From contig RDXX01000045.1 in assembly GCA_004292955.1 (NCBI GenBank), positions 1-53,873 of the forward strand: a stretch of 53,873 nt of DNA, given 5' to 3'. The position numbers were made by a program, and so were the translations under genes. This stretch comes from Oscillatoriales cyanobacterium (GTDB taxonomy: Bacteria > Cyanobacteriota > Cyanobacteriia > Cyanobacteriales > Microcoleaceae). Below the pieces are notes generated by a model, which worked only from the letters and a program-made list of their open reading frames with translations, was not told where the DNA came from and did no database searches. Below are positions 38,847 through 46,545 of this stretch, piece by piece (position 1 is the first letter of the stretch; each line of letters begins with the position of its first letter).

Positions 38847-38872
38847 AAATCTAAAATCTAAAATCTAAAATC
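38847..38872. repeat. TCTAAAA heptamer array
   Basis: Three and a half units, 27 bp before the ATG of the carboxypeptidase gene. Confidence 0.9.
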
Positions 38873-38898
38873 GACTGACTGAACTATAGGTGTAAAAA

Positions 38899-40236
38899 AT
38901 GCTGGATTTATTATTTAGCTCGGGAATCATGTCTCTGTGGCTCGACATGGCTGGGGTACACAGTGTCGCGCCCAACGCTGTGTCGCTACTGGCTTGGCGG
39001 GGAGGGATACCCGGGTTAGTGGTGGCAGAAGAGCTGGCTTTTGGAGGAGTAGATGCAGCAAATCGAGACTTGCCGACATCCGTCGCGGTGGAGGAATATT
39101 TAAAAGATTTGAAGGCAAAACATCTGATAGACGGCAATCAGGGAGTTTGGGTACAAGCCGGAATGGTGCCACTGGTAAGTCAGCAGGGAAAGGTACTGAT
39201 GCCTGGGGCTTCGCTGACTAAGATTGCCACTTCTCTGGCTTCGCTGGAAACTTGGGGCGCGGATCATCAGTTTGAAACGCGGTTCCGGGGAACAGGGCCG
39301 ATTAGGAATGGGGTGTTGCAGGGAGATTTGGTGGTCAGTGGCGGGGGCGATCCGTTGTTTGTGTGGGAGGAGGCGATCGCCGTGGGTAATGCTCTCAATC
39401 AAATGGGTATCGATCGCGTGGCCGGCAACTTAGTGGTGACAGGCAATTTCCGCATGAATTACCAGTCCGATCCTTTGGCTGCGGGGGAGGGTCTGCGGCA
39501 GGCTCTCAATGGGCGCAGTTGGCCTTCTGACGTGCTGGCAATATATTCTAAGATGGCTCGGGGAACGAGAAAGCCGCAAGTAACGATCGCCGGCACGGTG
39601 ATTGCTGAAAAATTTGTGAGCTCGGGACATTTGCTGCTGAAGCGCCGATCGCTCCCTTTACCCGAAATTCTCAAGCAGATGAACGTCCACAGCGACAATG
39701 ACATTGCCCAAATACTGGCAGACAATTTGGGCGGACACAAAATAGTCCAGCAGCAAGCGACTTGGGCGGCGGGGGTGCCGGCGGCGGAACTTCAATTAAT
39801 TAACGGTTCGGGATTGGGAGTGGAAAATCGGATGTCTCCGAGGGCGGCTTGTGGGATGATGCAGGCGATCGCGCGCAACCTTCAGACTACGGGGCTGACT
39901 ATTGCTGACTTGTTTCCGGTGTCCGGGCGCGATAAAGGAACTTTGGAACACCGACACATTCCGCCGTCGGCTGTGGTGAAAACCGGTACCTTAGATACGG
40001 TGATTGCTTTGGCTGGAGCCATACCCACGCGCGATCGGGGTTTAGTTTGGTTTGCAATTATTAATCGCGGCACCGATTGGGACTCTTTGAGAGCGCAGCA
40101 AGATATATTTCTGCAAAAATTGGTGCAGCAGTGGGGAACTGCACCGGCCCTGCCACTAGCAATTACACCGCACATTGACGGCGCTAGACCAGCTTTGGGG
40201 GCAGCAAATCGCAGCGATATTTTGCTGGGAGGTTAA
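38899..40236 (+). CDS. D-alanyl-D-alanine carboxypeptidase, PBP4/DacB type
   Basis: The 445-residue peptidase S13 family protein trims or cuts peptidoglycan peptides in the periplasm. The three penicillin-binding motifs are present: Ser105-x-x-Lys108 in GASLTKIATSLAS, the SDN in NVHSDNDIAQ, and KTG in VVKTGTLD. Flanking family strands include GDLVVSGGGDPLFVWEEA, NLVVTGNFRMNYQS and LINGSGLGVENRMSPRA. The N-terminus has only a weakly hydrophobic stretch (LLFSSGIMSLWLDMAGV), so export by a signal peptide is uncertain from sequence alone. It is followed by two heptamer arrays and rpsP. Confidence 0.92.
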   Translation: MLDLLFSSGIMSLWLDMAGVHSVAPNAVSLLAWRGGIPGLVVAEELAFGGVDAANRDLPTSVAVEEYLKDLKAKHLIDGNQGVWVQAGMVPLVSQQGKVLMPGASLTKIATSLASLETWGADHQFETRFRGTGPIRNGVLQGDLVVSGGGDPLFVWEEAIAVGNALNQMGIDRVAGNLVVTGNFRMNYQSDPLAAGEGLRQALNGRSWPSDVLAIYSKMARGTRKPQVTIAGTVIAEKFVSSGHLLLKRRSLPLPEILKQMNVHSDNDIAQILADNLGGHKIVQQQATWAAGVPAAELQLINGSGLGVENRMSPRAACGMMQAIARNLQTTGLTIADLFPVSGRDKGTLEHRHIPPSAVVKTGTLDTVIALAGAIPTRDRGLVWFAIINRGTDWDSLRAQQDIFLQKLVQQWGTAPALPLAITPHIDGARPALGAANRSDILLGG

Positions 40237-40239
40237 CGT

Positions 40240-40284
40240 CAGTTGACAGTTGACAGTTGACAGTTGACAGTTGTCAGTTGGCAG
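40240..40284. repeat. CAGTTGA heptamer array after the carboxypeptidase
   Basis: Six units (CAGTTGA, one CAGTTGT), beginning 3 bp after the stop codon. Confidence 0.93.
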
Positions 40285-40301
40285 ATTAATGCTTTTAGGC
40301 T

Positions 40302-40339
40302 CGATGCCCGATGCCCGATGCCCGATGCCCGATGCCCAA
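40302..40339. repeat. CGATGCC heptamer array
   Basis: Five units of CGATGCC, in the leader of rpsP. Confidence 0.93.
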
Positions 40340-40411
40340 TTCCCCACAGCATAATGTGAGATTTCGCGCGTGGAGTATGTCACAATTGATCGAGGACTAT
40401 TCTGCAAGAAG

Positions 40412-40696
40412 ATGATCAAACTGCGATTGAAGAGATACGGGAAAAAACGCGAGACCAGCTACCGGATTGTAGCTATGAACAGCTCTACCCGCCGCGACGG
40501 CCGTCCCCTAGAAGAACTCGGCTTCTACAACCCCAGAAATAATGAAACCAGGCTGGATGTTCCAGCGATTGTCAAGCGCCTGCAAGAAGGCGCTCAGCCA
40601 ACTGACACCGTGCGTGACATCCTGAGAAAAGCGAATGTATTTGAACAAGTCGGAGCCGGAGCCAACGTTGAATCCAGCACAGCAGCAGTCAGCTAG
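40412..40696 (+). CDS. rpsP: 30S ribosomal protein S16
   Basis: The 94-residue protein begins [20 protein letters not shown] and continues with [15 protein letters not shown] and the [12 protein letters not shown] helix, which is S16 with a short extra tail ([14 protein letters not shown]). ATG 40412 is the family start; the frame is open 14 codons further upstream but without similarity. The following KH-protein gene starts inside its end, so the two are translated in different, overlapping frames, an order (rpsP then KH protein) common in bacteria. Confidence 0.97.
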   Translation: MIKLRLKRYGKKRETSYRIVAMNSSTRRDGRPLEELGFYNPRNNETRLDVPAIVKRLQEGAQPTDTVRDILRKANVFEQVGAGANVESSTAAVS

Positions 40697-41153
40697 TCCC
40701 AACTATTCTGGACTGGTTAAGTTTTTAATTGGGCCTTTTTTAGAGTCGCCCGCGTCTTTGCGAGTTGATTGCGAACTGCACCCGCGCCAATCCCGGGTCT
40801 GGGTTCGGCTCGCTTTTGAAGATCCCGATAAAGGGCGGGTTTACGGTAGGGGCGGACGCAATATTCAGGCAATAAGAACTACCCTCGAAGCGGTGGCGCA
40901 AACGGCGGGTCAGTCGCTGTACTTAGATATATACGATGGTGAAGCGGGCGATCGCAACTCCGGGCCACCTAGGGGCGATCGCGATCGTCCGGATCGAGAT
41001 CGTTCCGATCGCGCTAGGCGCGATGGGGGAGACTTCCGACCCCGGAGTGGGCCTCCGTCGCCGACTCCCTTACCTAGCAGAACCCCGAGAGAACAACCTC
41101 GCCGTACTAACACACCTACGTTTAGAACGAGCAGAAATACTCCCGGTTATTAA
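40635..41153 (+). CDS. KH-domain RNA-binding protein (KhpA-like) with basic tail
   Basis: The 172-residue protein has a KH domain (about 22-95): [40 protein letters not shown] (GxxG loop GRGG) and [16 protein letters not shown]. KhpA-like proteins bind RNA and are encoded next to rpsP. The last 75 residues are a low-complexity tail rich in Arg, Asp, Gly and Pro ([18 protein letters not shown]), encoded by overlapping HIP1-type GATCGCGATCG sequences. Starting at ATG 40635 gives a 62-bp overlap with rpsP; TTG 40668 is an alternative. The tail is unlike usual KhpA, which stops soon after the KH domain. Confidence 0.85.
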   Translation: MYLNKSEPEPTLNPAQQQSASPNYSGLVKFLIGPFLESPASLRVDCELHPRQSRVWVRLAFEDPDKGRVYGRGGRNIQAIRTTLEAVAQTAGQSLYLDIYDGEAGDRNSGPPRGDRDRPDRDRSDRARRDGGDFRPRSGPPSPTPLPSRTPREQPRRTNTPTFRTSRNTPGY

Positions 41154-41300
41154 CTGTTCTGCTGAATGAGAGACAATTTTAGATTTTAGATTGCCTGTTG
41201 TAGACTTTGTGTTACAAACCCCGTTGGATTTGAGATTGCCAGTTTTGCGATCAAACAAAAATGTAAAATTTTAAATCTAAAATCTCAGCGGGATCGGGTA

Positions 41301-41323
41301 AATCTAAAATCTAAAATCTAAAG
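41301..41323. repeat. TCTAAAA heptamer array
   Basis: Three units, with another short run at 41272-41283. Confidence 0.85.
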
Positions 41324-41429
41324 TTGTCTGACTTCATCAAAGCAACACGGGATGCGGGAAACTCAGACACAAAGCGTGCTCAGAGGGAAGCGACCCGAGG
41401 GACTTCAGTCAAGAGTGTTCTTGAAAATG

Positions 41430-41438
41430 TGATATAAT
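41430..41438 (+). promoter_or_regulatory. Extended -10 promoter
   Basis: TGATATAAT: a perfect TATAAT (41433-41438) with an upstream TG. No good -35 is seen at 17 bp. It would start a transcript near 41445 that runs to the terminator at 41817-41875, about 425 nt. Confidence 0.55.
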
Positions 41439-41470
41439 TTGAGTTGGGAGTAAGAACAAAAAACATCTAC

Positions 41471-41566
41471 GTGTTGAAGCATCCTAGTATCGGAGAAATC
41501 CCGGCTCCTATGAAACAACGGTTAGGTTTAAGTCCTGATGTCAGTATGACAGGAAAGAGCAAATAA
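41471..41566 (+). CDS. Possible 31-residue small protein
   Basis: Not recognised. From GTG 41471 it reads MLKHPSIGEIPAPMKQRLGL and then SPDVSMTGKSK. It follows the promoter at 41430 by about 30 bp. Its TAA shares a base with the ATG of the next small frame, the usual sign of translational coupling. The alternative is that the whole stretch is a non-coding leader and these frames are chance. Confidence 0.3.
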   Translation: MLKHPSIGEIPAPMKQRLGLSPDVSMTGKSK

Positions 41567-41685
41567 TGGCAGGTTGTGGAGCGTACCGCGTCTTGGCAAG
41601 TGTGATGGATTCTGAAAGCATTGAAACAATAAAAGTAAACGCGATTACAACATTGGCAATGTCGGTAGTTGTTTTGAGTGTTTAG
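41566..41685 (+). CDS. Possible 39-residue small protein
   Basis: Not recognised. It reads MAGCGAYRVLASVMDSESIE and ends in a hydrophobic ITTLAMSVVVLSV stretch. GGAAAG at 41552-41557 is a fair ribosome-binding site and the ATG overlaps the stop of the frame before. It lies within the same promoter-terminator interval. Confidence 0.3.
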   Translation: MAGCGAYRVLASVMDSESIETIKVNAITTLAMSVVVLSV

Positions 41686-41816
41686 GCGGCGTTTGACGGT
41701 CGCAGCGAGAGTTTACTCGCGATCGCAGAATCGAGCGTGTCTTTAGACCTGAGAGTGTCAAAGAAGGGAGATTTGATTTGTGCCTCAAGCACCAAATTTA
41801 TTTGCGATTTAAACAG

Positions 41817-41875
41817 AAAAGACGCCTGAGATACTAGGTAAAATCTAGTACCGGGCGTCTTTTTGTTCGTAAAAC
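41817..41875 (+). terminator. Strong intrinsic terminator upstream of phoH
   Basis: AAAAGACGCC pairs with GGGCGTCTTTTT, with an inner TACTAG/CTAGTA helix, followed by TTTTTG. It sits 51 bp before the phoH ATG and 142 bp after the last small frame, so it either ends a separate small transcript or attenuates phoH. Confidence 0.85.
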
Positions 41876-41917
41876 AAAGCTGATTGTTAACTTTTAATTA
41901 CTTACTTGGAGGAGCTC

Positions 41918-41929
41918 ATGCTGGCATGA
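41918..41929 (+). promoter_or_regulatory. Three-codon minigene overlapping the phoH start
   Basis: ATG CTG GCA TGA (Met-Leu-Ala-stop). GGAGGA (41908-41913) is ideally spaced for this ATG, 5 bp, but less so for the phoH ATG at 41926, 12 bp. Its stop TGA overlaps the phoH ATG. Ribosomes may load here and restart on phoH. Confidence 0.55.
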
Positions 41930-42879
41930 CTGAAAAACTAACAATAGAGTTACCGAGCAATCAAAGCGCCATGTCGCTGGCCGGAAATCAAGAAGAAAAC
42001 TTGAAAATTATCTCTAAGCAAACCGGCGCCAACCTGGTAATGCGAGGCCAAGAACTGCTGATTTCCGGCACAAAAACTCAAGTAGAATTGTGTCATAAAT
42101 TAGTGCGATCGCTCTCCGACTATTGGAAATCCGGCAAAACCATCACCGGAGTAGAAATCCAAACAGCGCGCTACGCATTGGATACCAACCGCCAAGAAGA
42201 TTTGCAAGACTTGCAACGAGACGTACTCGCCAAAACCCGCCGCGGCGAAGAAATAAGAGCCAAAACCTTCAAGCAGCGGCAGTACGTCCAAGCAGTACGC
42301 ACCCACGACCTAACATTTTGCATCGGCCCCGCTGGTACTGGAAAAACATTTCTAGCAGCTATTTTGGCAGTGCAAGCACTGTTAAGCAAGCAGTACGAAA
42401 AGCTAATTTTAACCAGGCCCGCCGTAGAAGCAGGCGAAAAATTAGGATTTTTGCCTGGAGATTTGCAGCAAAAAGTCGATCCCTATTTGCGCCCGCTTTA
42501 CGACGCCCTCCAAGAAATAATCGACCCCGAAAAAATGGCCGATTTAATGGAAAGAGGCTTGATCGAAGTAGCTCCTTTAGCTTATATGCGAGGGCGTACT
42601 CTCAGCAATGCTTTCGTCATTTTGGACGAAGCTCAAAATACAACACCTGCTCAGATGAAAATGGTGTTGACTCGTCTGGGCTTTCGATCGAAAATGGTAG
42701 TGACGGGCGATATCACTCAAACAGATTTGCCACCAAACCAACAGTCGGGACTGTCAGTTGCTCAAAAAATTCTGGGTAACGTTGAAGGCATTGCTTTCTG
42801 CGAATTCAATCAGTCAGATGTGGTGAGACACCCGCTAGTACAGCGGATTGTTGCAGCTTACGAATTGCACGAAAAATAG
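41926..42879 (+). CDS. phoH: PhoH-family ATPase
   Basis: The 317-residue protein has an N-terminal region of KH/G-patch-like type (EENLKIISKQTGANLVMRGQ), then the PhoH ATPase: Walker A GPAGTGKTFLAA, LTRPAVEAGEKLGFLPGDLQ, the YMRGRTLSNAFVILDEAQNT Walker B, and VTGDITQTDLP. PhoH proteins are phosphate-regulated in some bacteria and associate with RNA metabolism and ribosome maturation (YbeZ type). ATG 41926 gives MTEKLTIELPS, the family start. The gene is preceded by a strong terminator and a three-codon minigene, suggesting control at both levels. A heptamer array follows its stop directly. Confidence 0.95.
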   Translation: MTEKLTIELPSNQSAMSLAGNQEENLKIISKQTGANLVMRGQELLISGTKTQVELCHKLVRSLSDYWKSGKTITGVEIQTARYALDTNRQEDLQDLQRDVLAKTRRGEEIRAKTFKQRQYVQAVRTHDLTFCIGPAGTGKTFLAAILAVQALLSKQYEKLILTRPAVEAGEKLGFLPGDLQQKVDPYLRPLYDALQEIIDPEKMADLMERGLIEVAPLAYMRGRTLSNAFVILDEAQNTTPAQMKMVLTRLGFRSKMVVTGDITQTDLPPNQQSGLSVAQKILGNVEGIAFCEFNQSDVVRHPLVQRIVAAYELHEK

Positions 42880-42943
42880 TCAGTTGACAGTTGACAGTTG
42901 ACAGTTGTCAGTTGTTATCGGTTATTTGTTATTTGTTATTTGT
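42880..42943. repeat. CAGTTGA and TTATTTG heptamer arrays after phoH
   Basis: Four CAGTTGA/CAGTTGT units start at the base after the phoH stop and run into GTTATTTGTTATTTGTTATT, with a second such stretch at 43000-43020. Confidence 0.9.
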
Positions 42944-43077
42944 TGGTTATAATAACTAATAACTAATGCCCAATTCCATAAAAATTGACAGTTGTTATCG
43001 GTTATTTGTTATTTGTTGTTTCTAACAACTAATAACTAATGCCCAATGCCCAATTCCCAATTACCTATTCCCAAATT

Positions 43078-43482
43078 ATGCCTAATCTCAAAGAATTCTT
43101 AGAAGCTTGCGAAAAATTGGGGACGCTGCGTTTGATCGTGACTAGCAGCGCCGCTGTACTGGAAGTGCGCGGTTCAATTCACAAGCTGTTTTATGCAGAG
43201 TTGCCCAAGGGGAAATATGCAAATATGCACGCCGAAATATTTGAGTTTCACCTAAATATGGACAAAATTAAACAAGTGAAATTTGAGACCGGCGAGGCAA
43301 AAAGAGGCAACTTTACTACCTATGCAATTCGTTTTCTGGACGAGCAAAATGATGCTGCGTTGAGCGCGTTTTTGCAGTGGGGAAAACCTGGTGAATACGA
43401 ACCTGGACAGGTGGAAAAATGGCACGAATTAAAAGAACAATACGGGGAGGTTTGGGAACCTGCACCTGTTGAGGCAATTTAA
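43078..43482 (+). CDS. HutX/ChuX-like heme-binding-fold protein
   Basis: The 134-residue soluble protein starts MPNLKEFLEACEKLGTLRLI and contains AVLEVRGSIHKLFYAELPKG, MHAEIFEFHLNMDKIKQVKF, and LDEQNDAALSAFLQWGKPGE. It resembles the cyanobacterial proteins assigned to the ChuX/HutX family of intracellular heme-handling proteins; the central FHLNMDKI stretch is a family-like strand. The heme role has not been shown for this cyanobacterial branch and the assignment is by memory of similarity. ATG 43078 is chosen over 43039, which lies in repeat sequence. No heme-uptake genes are nearby. Confidence 0.6.
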   Translation: MPNLKEFLEACEKLGTLRLIVTSSAAVLEVRGSIHKLFYAELPKGKYANMHAEIFEFHLNMDKIKQVKFETGEAKRGNFTTYAIRFLDEQNDAALSAFLQWGKPGEYEPGQVEKWHELKEQYGEVWEPAPVEAI

Positions 43483-43502
43483 AACTAACAAACAATAAAA
43501 AA

Positions 43503-43613
43503 GGTTGGTAGTGAGGACTTCAGTCCGCAAAAAGAAGGACTTGCATTCCTCATTACCAACTTTTGGTAGTGAGGACTTCAGTCCGCAAAAAGAAGGACTG
43601 AAGTCCTCACTAC
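43503..43613. repeat. Two tandem copies of a hairpin element
   Basis: Copy 1 (43503-43560) pairs GTTGGTAGTGAGGA with TCCTCATTACCAAC; copy 2 (43564-43613) pairs GGTAGTGAGGACTTCAGTCC with GGACTGAAGTCCTCACTACG, both with a GCAAAAAGAA loop. Same architecture as the pair at 7428-7550. Confidence 0.9.
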
Positions 43614-43662
43614 GAACGAATTAGAGCAAAATATAAAGTTAGCTGTTTGAATGTAATTTGGT

Positions 43663-44448
43663 ATGAAGGTAATTTGGGTTTTTTGTCTGGTTTTGGTTGT
43701 GTTGCTGTGGGGTGGCGGTGCGAGGGCGGGGGTTTTGGGCGATCGCATTTCCAGTTTTCCCAATTGGGATAGCAAGCCTCCCATCGCCGTAGCTAAGGGA
43801 GATTTAGTGTATCCAGACTGGATGGCCGGAAGTTGGAATGTTGCCAGCACTTTAATAGATTTAGCAGCGCCTTTAGCCCCAAATATTGTCACGCCTGGAT
43901 TTGAAAAAAACCGCCAGTATTTGCAGCAGCCAGTATTGTTTAAAGTTCGATTTCAACCTGAAAAATTTATTGGTTTAATTTCTACTTATACATCTAAAAA
44001 AGCTCCTAAAATTGTAGCCGATCGCAATTTTAACGGTTTGAACATCGCCAAAGCCTATTTAGGCAACGGTGGCGTACTTTCCGTGAAAGTCGATCCAAAC
44101 AATCCCAACCGCCAGATTACCATACTCAAAGGCGATCGCCAACTAATCTCGATTGTCACCAGTCGCGGCACTGAAACGCCGAATCCTCGGGAGTTTGTAT
44201 CTACAGAAATTTCTCAGCAGGTGTTTCGGGGCGAGACTGATATTTATTTAAACGAAGTGGAAACAACCACAGCTTATCGAGTGATTGGAAGCGGGGAAAA
44301 TGGATCTTCTGGGAGTAAAAAAATTGTAGCCGATCAGGTGACAGCGATTTATTTATCGCCCCAAGACCCGGATTATTTCGCGGCTGGAGGGCATCCTGTG
44401 GCTTTGTACCGATATCGCTTGGAGTTGTCACCGGGAGAATCGAGCTAA
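43663..44448 (+). CDS. Exported DUF6816-like protein
   Basis: The 261-residue protein has a clear signal peptide (VIWVFCLVLVVLLWGGGARA, with cleavage likely before GVLGDR). The mature part includes RISSFPNWDSKPPIAVAKGD, VYPDWMAGSWNVASTLIDL, an Arg/Lys-rich middle, and GGHPVALYRYRLELSP at the end. It resembles the cyanobacterial/chloroplast family with a presumed thylakoid-lumen location; its function is unknown. WMAGSWNV followed by a beta-rich body suggests a lipocalin-like barrel, which is inference. ATG 43663 starts at the signal peptide. Confidence 0.7.
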   Translation: MKVIWVFCLVLVVLLWGGGARAGVLGDRISSFPNWDSKPPIAVAKGDLVYPDWMAGSWNVASTLIDLAAPLAPNIVTPGFEKNRQYLQQPVLFKVRFQPEKFIGLISTYTSKKAPKIVADRNFNGLNIAKAYLGNGGVLSVKVDPNNPNRQITILKGDRQLISIVTSRGTETPNPREFVSTEISQQVFRGETDIYLNEVETTTAYRVIGSGENGSSGSKKIVADQVTAIYLSPQDPDYFAAGGHPVALYRYRLELSPGESS

Positions 44449-44461
44449 TTTATTGTGAATT

Positions 44462-44788
44462 ATGGCAACTTTATCAGGGCGAATGGCATGGGAACGCATA
44501 ACACAAGCTATCTCAACTAGGATTAATCCAAAAGCAAGCGACTTTCAAATGTGGGCTGAGTCACAACAGGGCTGGCATCCTACTCAAACACCTAATGGCC
44601 CGTTAAAATATATTGATAAAAACGGAGTAACTAGATTAACACTCAAACAGGGAACTCCAAGAGCTCCCGGAAGCAACCACCCTCATGTAGAGCTAAAAAA
44701 TGCTAAAGGCAGTAGAATCGATCTACAAGGAAAGCTCGTTAACAGAAAAAGCCCAGCTAATCATACTCCTATTGATTGGGACATTTAA
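44462..44788 (+). CDS. Orphan polymorphic-toxin C-terminal domain
   Basis: The 108-residue product ends with a conserved-looking block: GTPRAPGSNHPHVELKNAKG, then SRIDLQGKLVNRKSPANH and TPIDWDI, typical of toxin tips in secreted polymorphic toxins (His/Asn-rich, probably nuclease-like). There is no N-terminal delivery region; the gene starts right at the toxin module (MATLSGRMAWERITQ). The immunity candidate starts 2 bp after its stop, so they are coupled. The exact toxin family is from memory; confidence in the toxin idea is moderate. Confidence 0.6.
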   Translation: MATLSGRMAWERITQAISTRINPKASDFQMWAESQQGWHPTQTPNGPLKYIDKNGVTRLTLKQGTPRAPGSNHPHVELKNAKGSRIDLQGKLVNRKSPANHTPIDWDI

Positions 44789-44790
44789 AA

Positions 44791-45525
44791 ATGGAACGCT
44801 TAAACTACTGGCAATTTCCGGGATTTGAAAATATTTATCTAGAGGATAGCTATGTACTTAGCATTAATGATAAAACATCTATACAAATCCTCTTGGAAGC
44901 TGTTCTCACAGAAAATCACTCTCTCTACACTCAACCCTTACCTGAAGAACAGTATTGTTATCGGCGGATGAGCTTAAATTTTCCCTACCCTCAAACCTAC
45001 GATTTGGTTCTGAACAACATCAGCCCCATTGCAGATCCAGATGGTAGCGTTGATTACGGGAATATAGACGAATTTTTTAGCGCGGATGGCAAATACTATT
45101 TAAGAGGGGAATGGGGAGAACTTACTATAGTTTCCGATCGACCCCTACTTTTTGATGTAGAAAACTACCTAATTGTCAAAAACGGCGATAATTTTATTGA
45201 AATTAATAAGGAAAAAATTAGTATTTTTGAATGGAAAAGGGAAAGAAAAGGAGTAATCACCTTAGTTTACGAAAACACTTCAGGAAGTCCTTTATCTGTT
45301 CAAATTCAGGCAGAGCAAGATCCCGAAGGCTTTGCAGCCGTTTTGGGGTATATGGGTGAAATTGAAAGAGGTTATACAACTGAGTTAACAGGAGGCGATC
45401 TGACTTTTGACAAGCTCAAGCAATATTACGCCGCTAATTTGAATCAGGAAAATGTGCAAGCGTTTTCTGTTAAATATCCCAGCTCAACGGGCGATAAATA
45501 TTTGATTTCGGCAATTACTTCCTAG
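44791..45525 (+). CDS. Probable immunity protein paired with the upstream toxin
   Basis: Not recognised by family. The 244-residue soluble, acidic protein starts MERLNYWQFPGFENIYLEDS and has a Tyr/Asp/Glu-rich first half (YPQTYDLVLNNISPIADPDG, YYLRGEWGELTIVSDRPLLF) typical of immunity proteins, with a second part (GFAAVLGYMGEIERGYTTEL). Its ATG lies 2 bp after the toxin gene stop. The role is inferred from coupling and composition only. It could contain two immunity-like modules in tandem. Confidence 0.5.
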   Translation: MERLNYWQFPGFENIYLEDSYVLSINDKTSIQILLEAVLTENHSLYTQPLPEEQYCYRRMSLNFPYPQTYDLVLNNISPIADPDGSVDYGNIDEFFSADGKYYLRGEWGELTIVSDRPLLFDVENYLIVKNGDNFIEINKEKISIFEWKRERKGVITLVYENTSGSPLSVQIQAEQDPEGFAAVLGYMGEIERGYTTELTGGDLTFDKLKQYYAANLNQENVQAFSVKYPSSTGDKYLISAITS

Positions 45526-45581
45526 AATTAAGGTGAAATCTCGATCCAGGCATTGTGAAGTGAGGATTTGAGACATCTCTG

Positions 45582-45947
45582 CTAATTGTCTTTGTCTTCA
45601 GCAATTTTATCGAGATTAAAAAATTCTTCCAACAGTTTGAAAAACTTATCGAGGGCGTCTTTTTCATCAGCAGAGAAGAAGAGAATTATACTGTCCCATC
45701 CGTGACTTGACGTAATTTGATATCTTTCTTGTATCCACTCTTGAAATCCATCAAGTTGTTGTTGTTGTTCTGTGTCGGGCAATCCAAGTTCCGCTCTAGC
45801 CGTCTCATATCCATCTAAAAATGCGCGCAGGCGGGTAATTGAACACTTGCCCAAATACATACCAGGTCTCTGTTTGATTCTTTGCAGTAAATCAAAGAAG
45901 TATTCAGATTTAACATCTAGTTTGTTAACATTGACTTCGGCTAGCAT
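45582..45947 (-). CDS. Probable immunity protein of the papain-fold toxin module
   Basis: The 121-residue acidic protein has RIKQRPGMYLGKCSITRLRA, FLDGYETARAELGL and FQEWIQERYQITSSHGWDSI followed by a Phe/Glu-rich helix (KFFKLLEEFFNL). This RPGMYLG..LRAFLDGY pattern is seen in many small genes placed after toxin tips. It directly follows (14 bp) the papain-fold toxin remnant on the minus strand, the standard toxin-immunity order. Function inferred. Confidence 0.6.
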   Translation of the reverse strand: MLAEVNVNKLDVKSEYFFDLLQRIKQRPGMYLGKCSITRLRAFLDGYETARAELGLPDTEQQQQLDGFQEWIQERYQITSSHGWDSIILFFSADEKDALDKFFKLLEEFFNLDKIAEDKDN

Positions 45948-45961
45948 AAAAAAGTCTCCTA

Positions 45962-46330
45962 TTAAAAGTCTTCTTCTATTACTATAAACTGTAAATCATT
46001 AAATAGCTTACCATGAAATAGCAAGTTTGTCATCCATTGCTCTCTGTTTAGCCCGTCCGGGTGATGGTTGTCAAAAATAATTTCTATGTTGTTGATAACA
46101 ATAGCGATTCCTTCGTGACGACCATTGACTGAAATAGCCTCTCCCGGTACGCTATCATCATAAATGCCACTGTTCCTGCCTCTGCCGAATCCAGTGTACA
46201 GTTTTATGCGCTTTCCAGGAATTCCTTGACTTGTCAAGTAATCTTTGAGATTGGTGGCGCACTCAACACATTTAAAGTTTTCATGGCGATCGACAATAGC
46301 CTTGATTTGCAGTATTTGCTCAGCACTAAT
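45962..46330 (-). pseudogene. Papain-fold toxin domain remnant without a normal start
   Basis: On the minus strand the frame from 46330 reads AEQILQIKAIVDRHENFKCV, ECATNLKDYLTSQGIPGKRI, KLYTGF and then NGRHEGIAIVINNIEIIFDN. The Cys-containing KCVECAT, the later NGRHE (His) and IIFDNHHPDG fit the papain-fold toxin type 2 family. An in-frame TAA (46331-46333) sits just upstream and no ATG/GTG/TTG occurs before the Cys; the first TTG (46237) would lose it. So this is probably a toxin tip cut from its parent, or one using a rare start (CTG 46312). Confidence 0.65.
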
Positions 46331-46383
46331 TTAACTCATATCCCACCACAACCAACAAATTGATGACTTACGCATCGATGGCC

Positions 46384-46449
46384 AGAAACCGGGTTTTTTA
46401 CGAAAAATATTCGCTGTAGCCCGCAGATTCGGTAAAAAACCCGGTTTCT
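46384..46449. repeat. Hairpin element AGAAACCGGGTTTTTTAC, copy 1
   Basis: Perfect 18-bp arms AGAAACCGGGTTTTTTAC and GTAAAAAACCCGGTTTCT enclose about 30 bp. The inverted sister copy lies at 48335-48399 on the other side of fabF-acpP. Confidence 0.9.
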
Positions 46450-46489
46450 TAGTCGCAGTGTACCCAACCTAAAAATTCACCTAAAAAAA

Positions 46490-46523
46490 TTAGAAGGTGA
46501 AAAATTAGTTTTTCACCTTCTAA
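46490..46523. terminator. Terminator after fabF
   Basis: TTAGAAGGTGAAAA pairs with TTTTTCACCTTCTAA around ATTAG; on the minus strand it is followed by TTTTTTTAG. It ends the acpP-fabF transcript. Confidence 0.9.
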
Positions 46524-46545
46524 CTTGCGACTTTCCGATTTCGGG

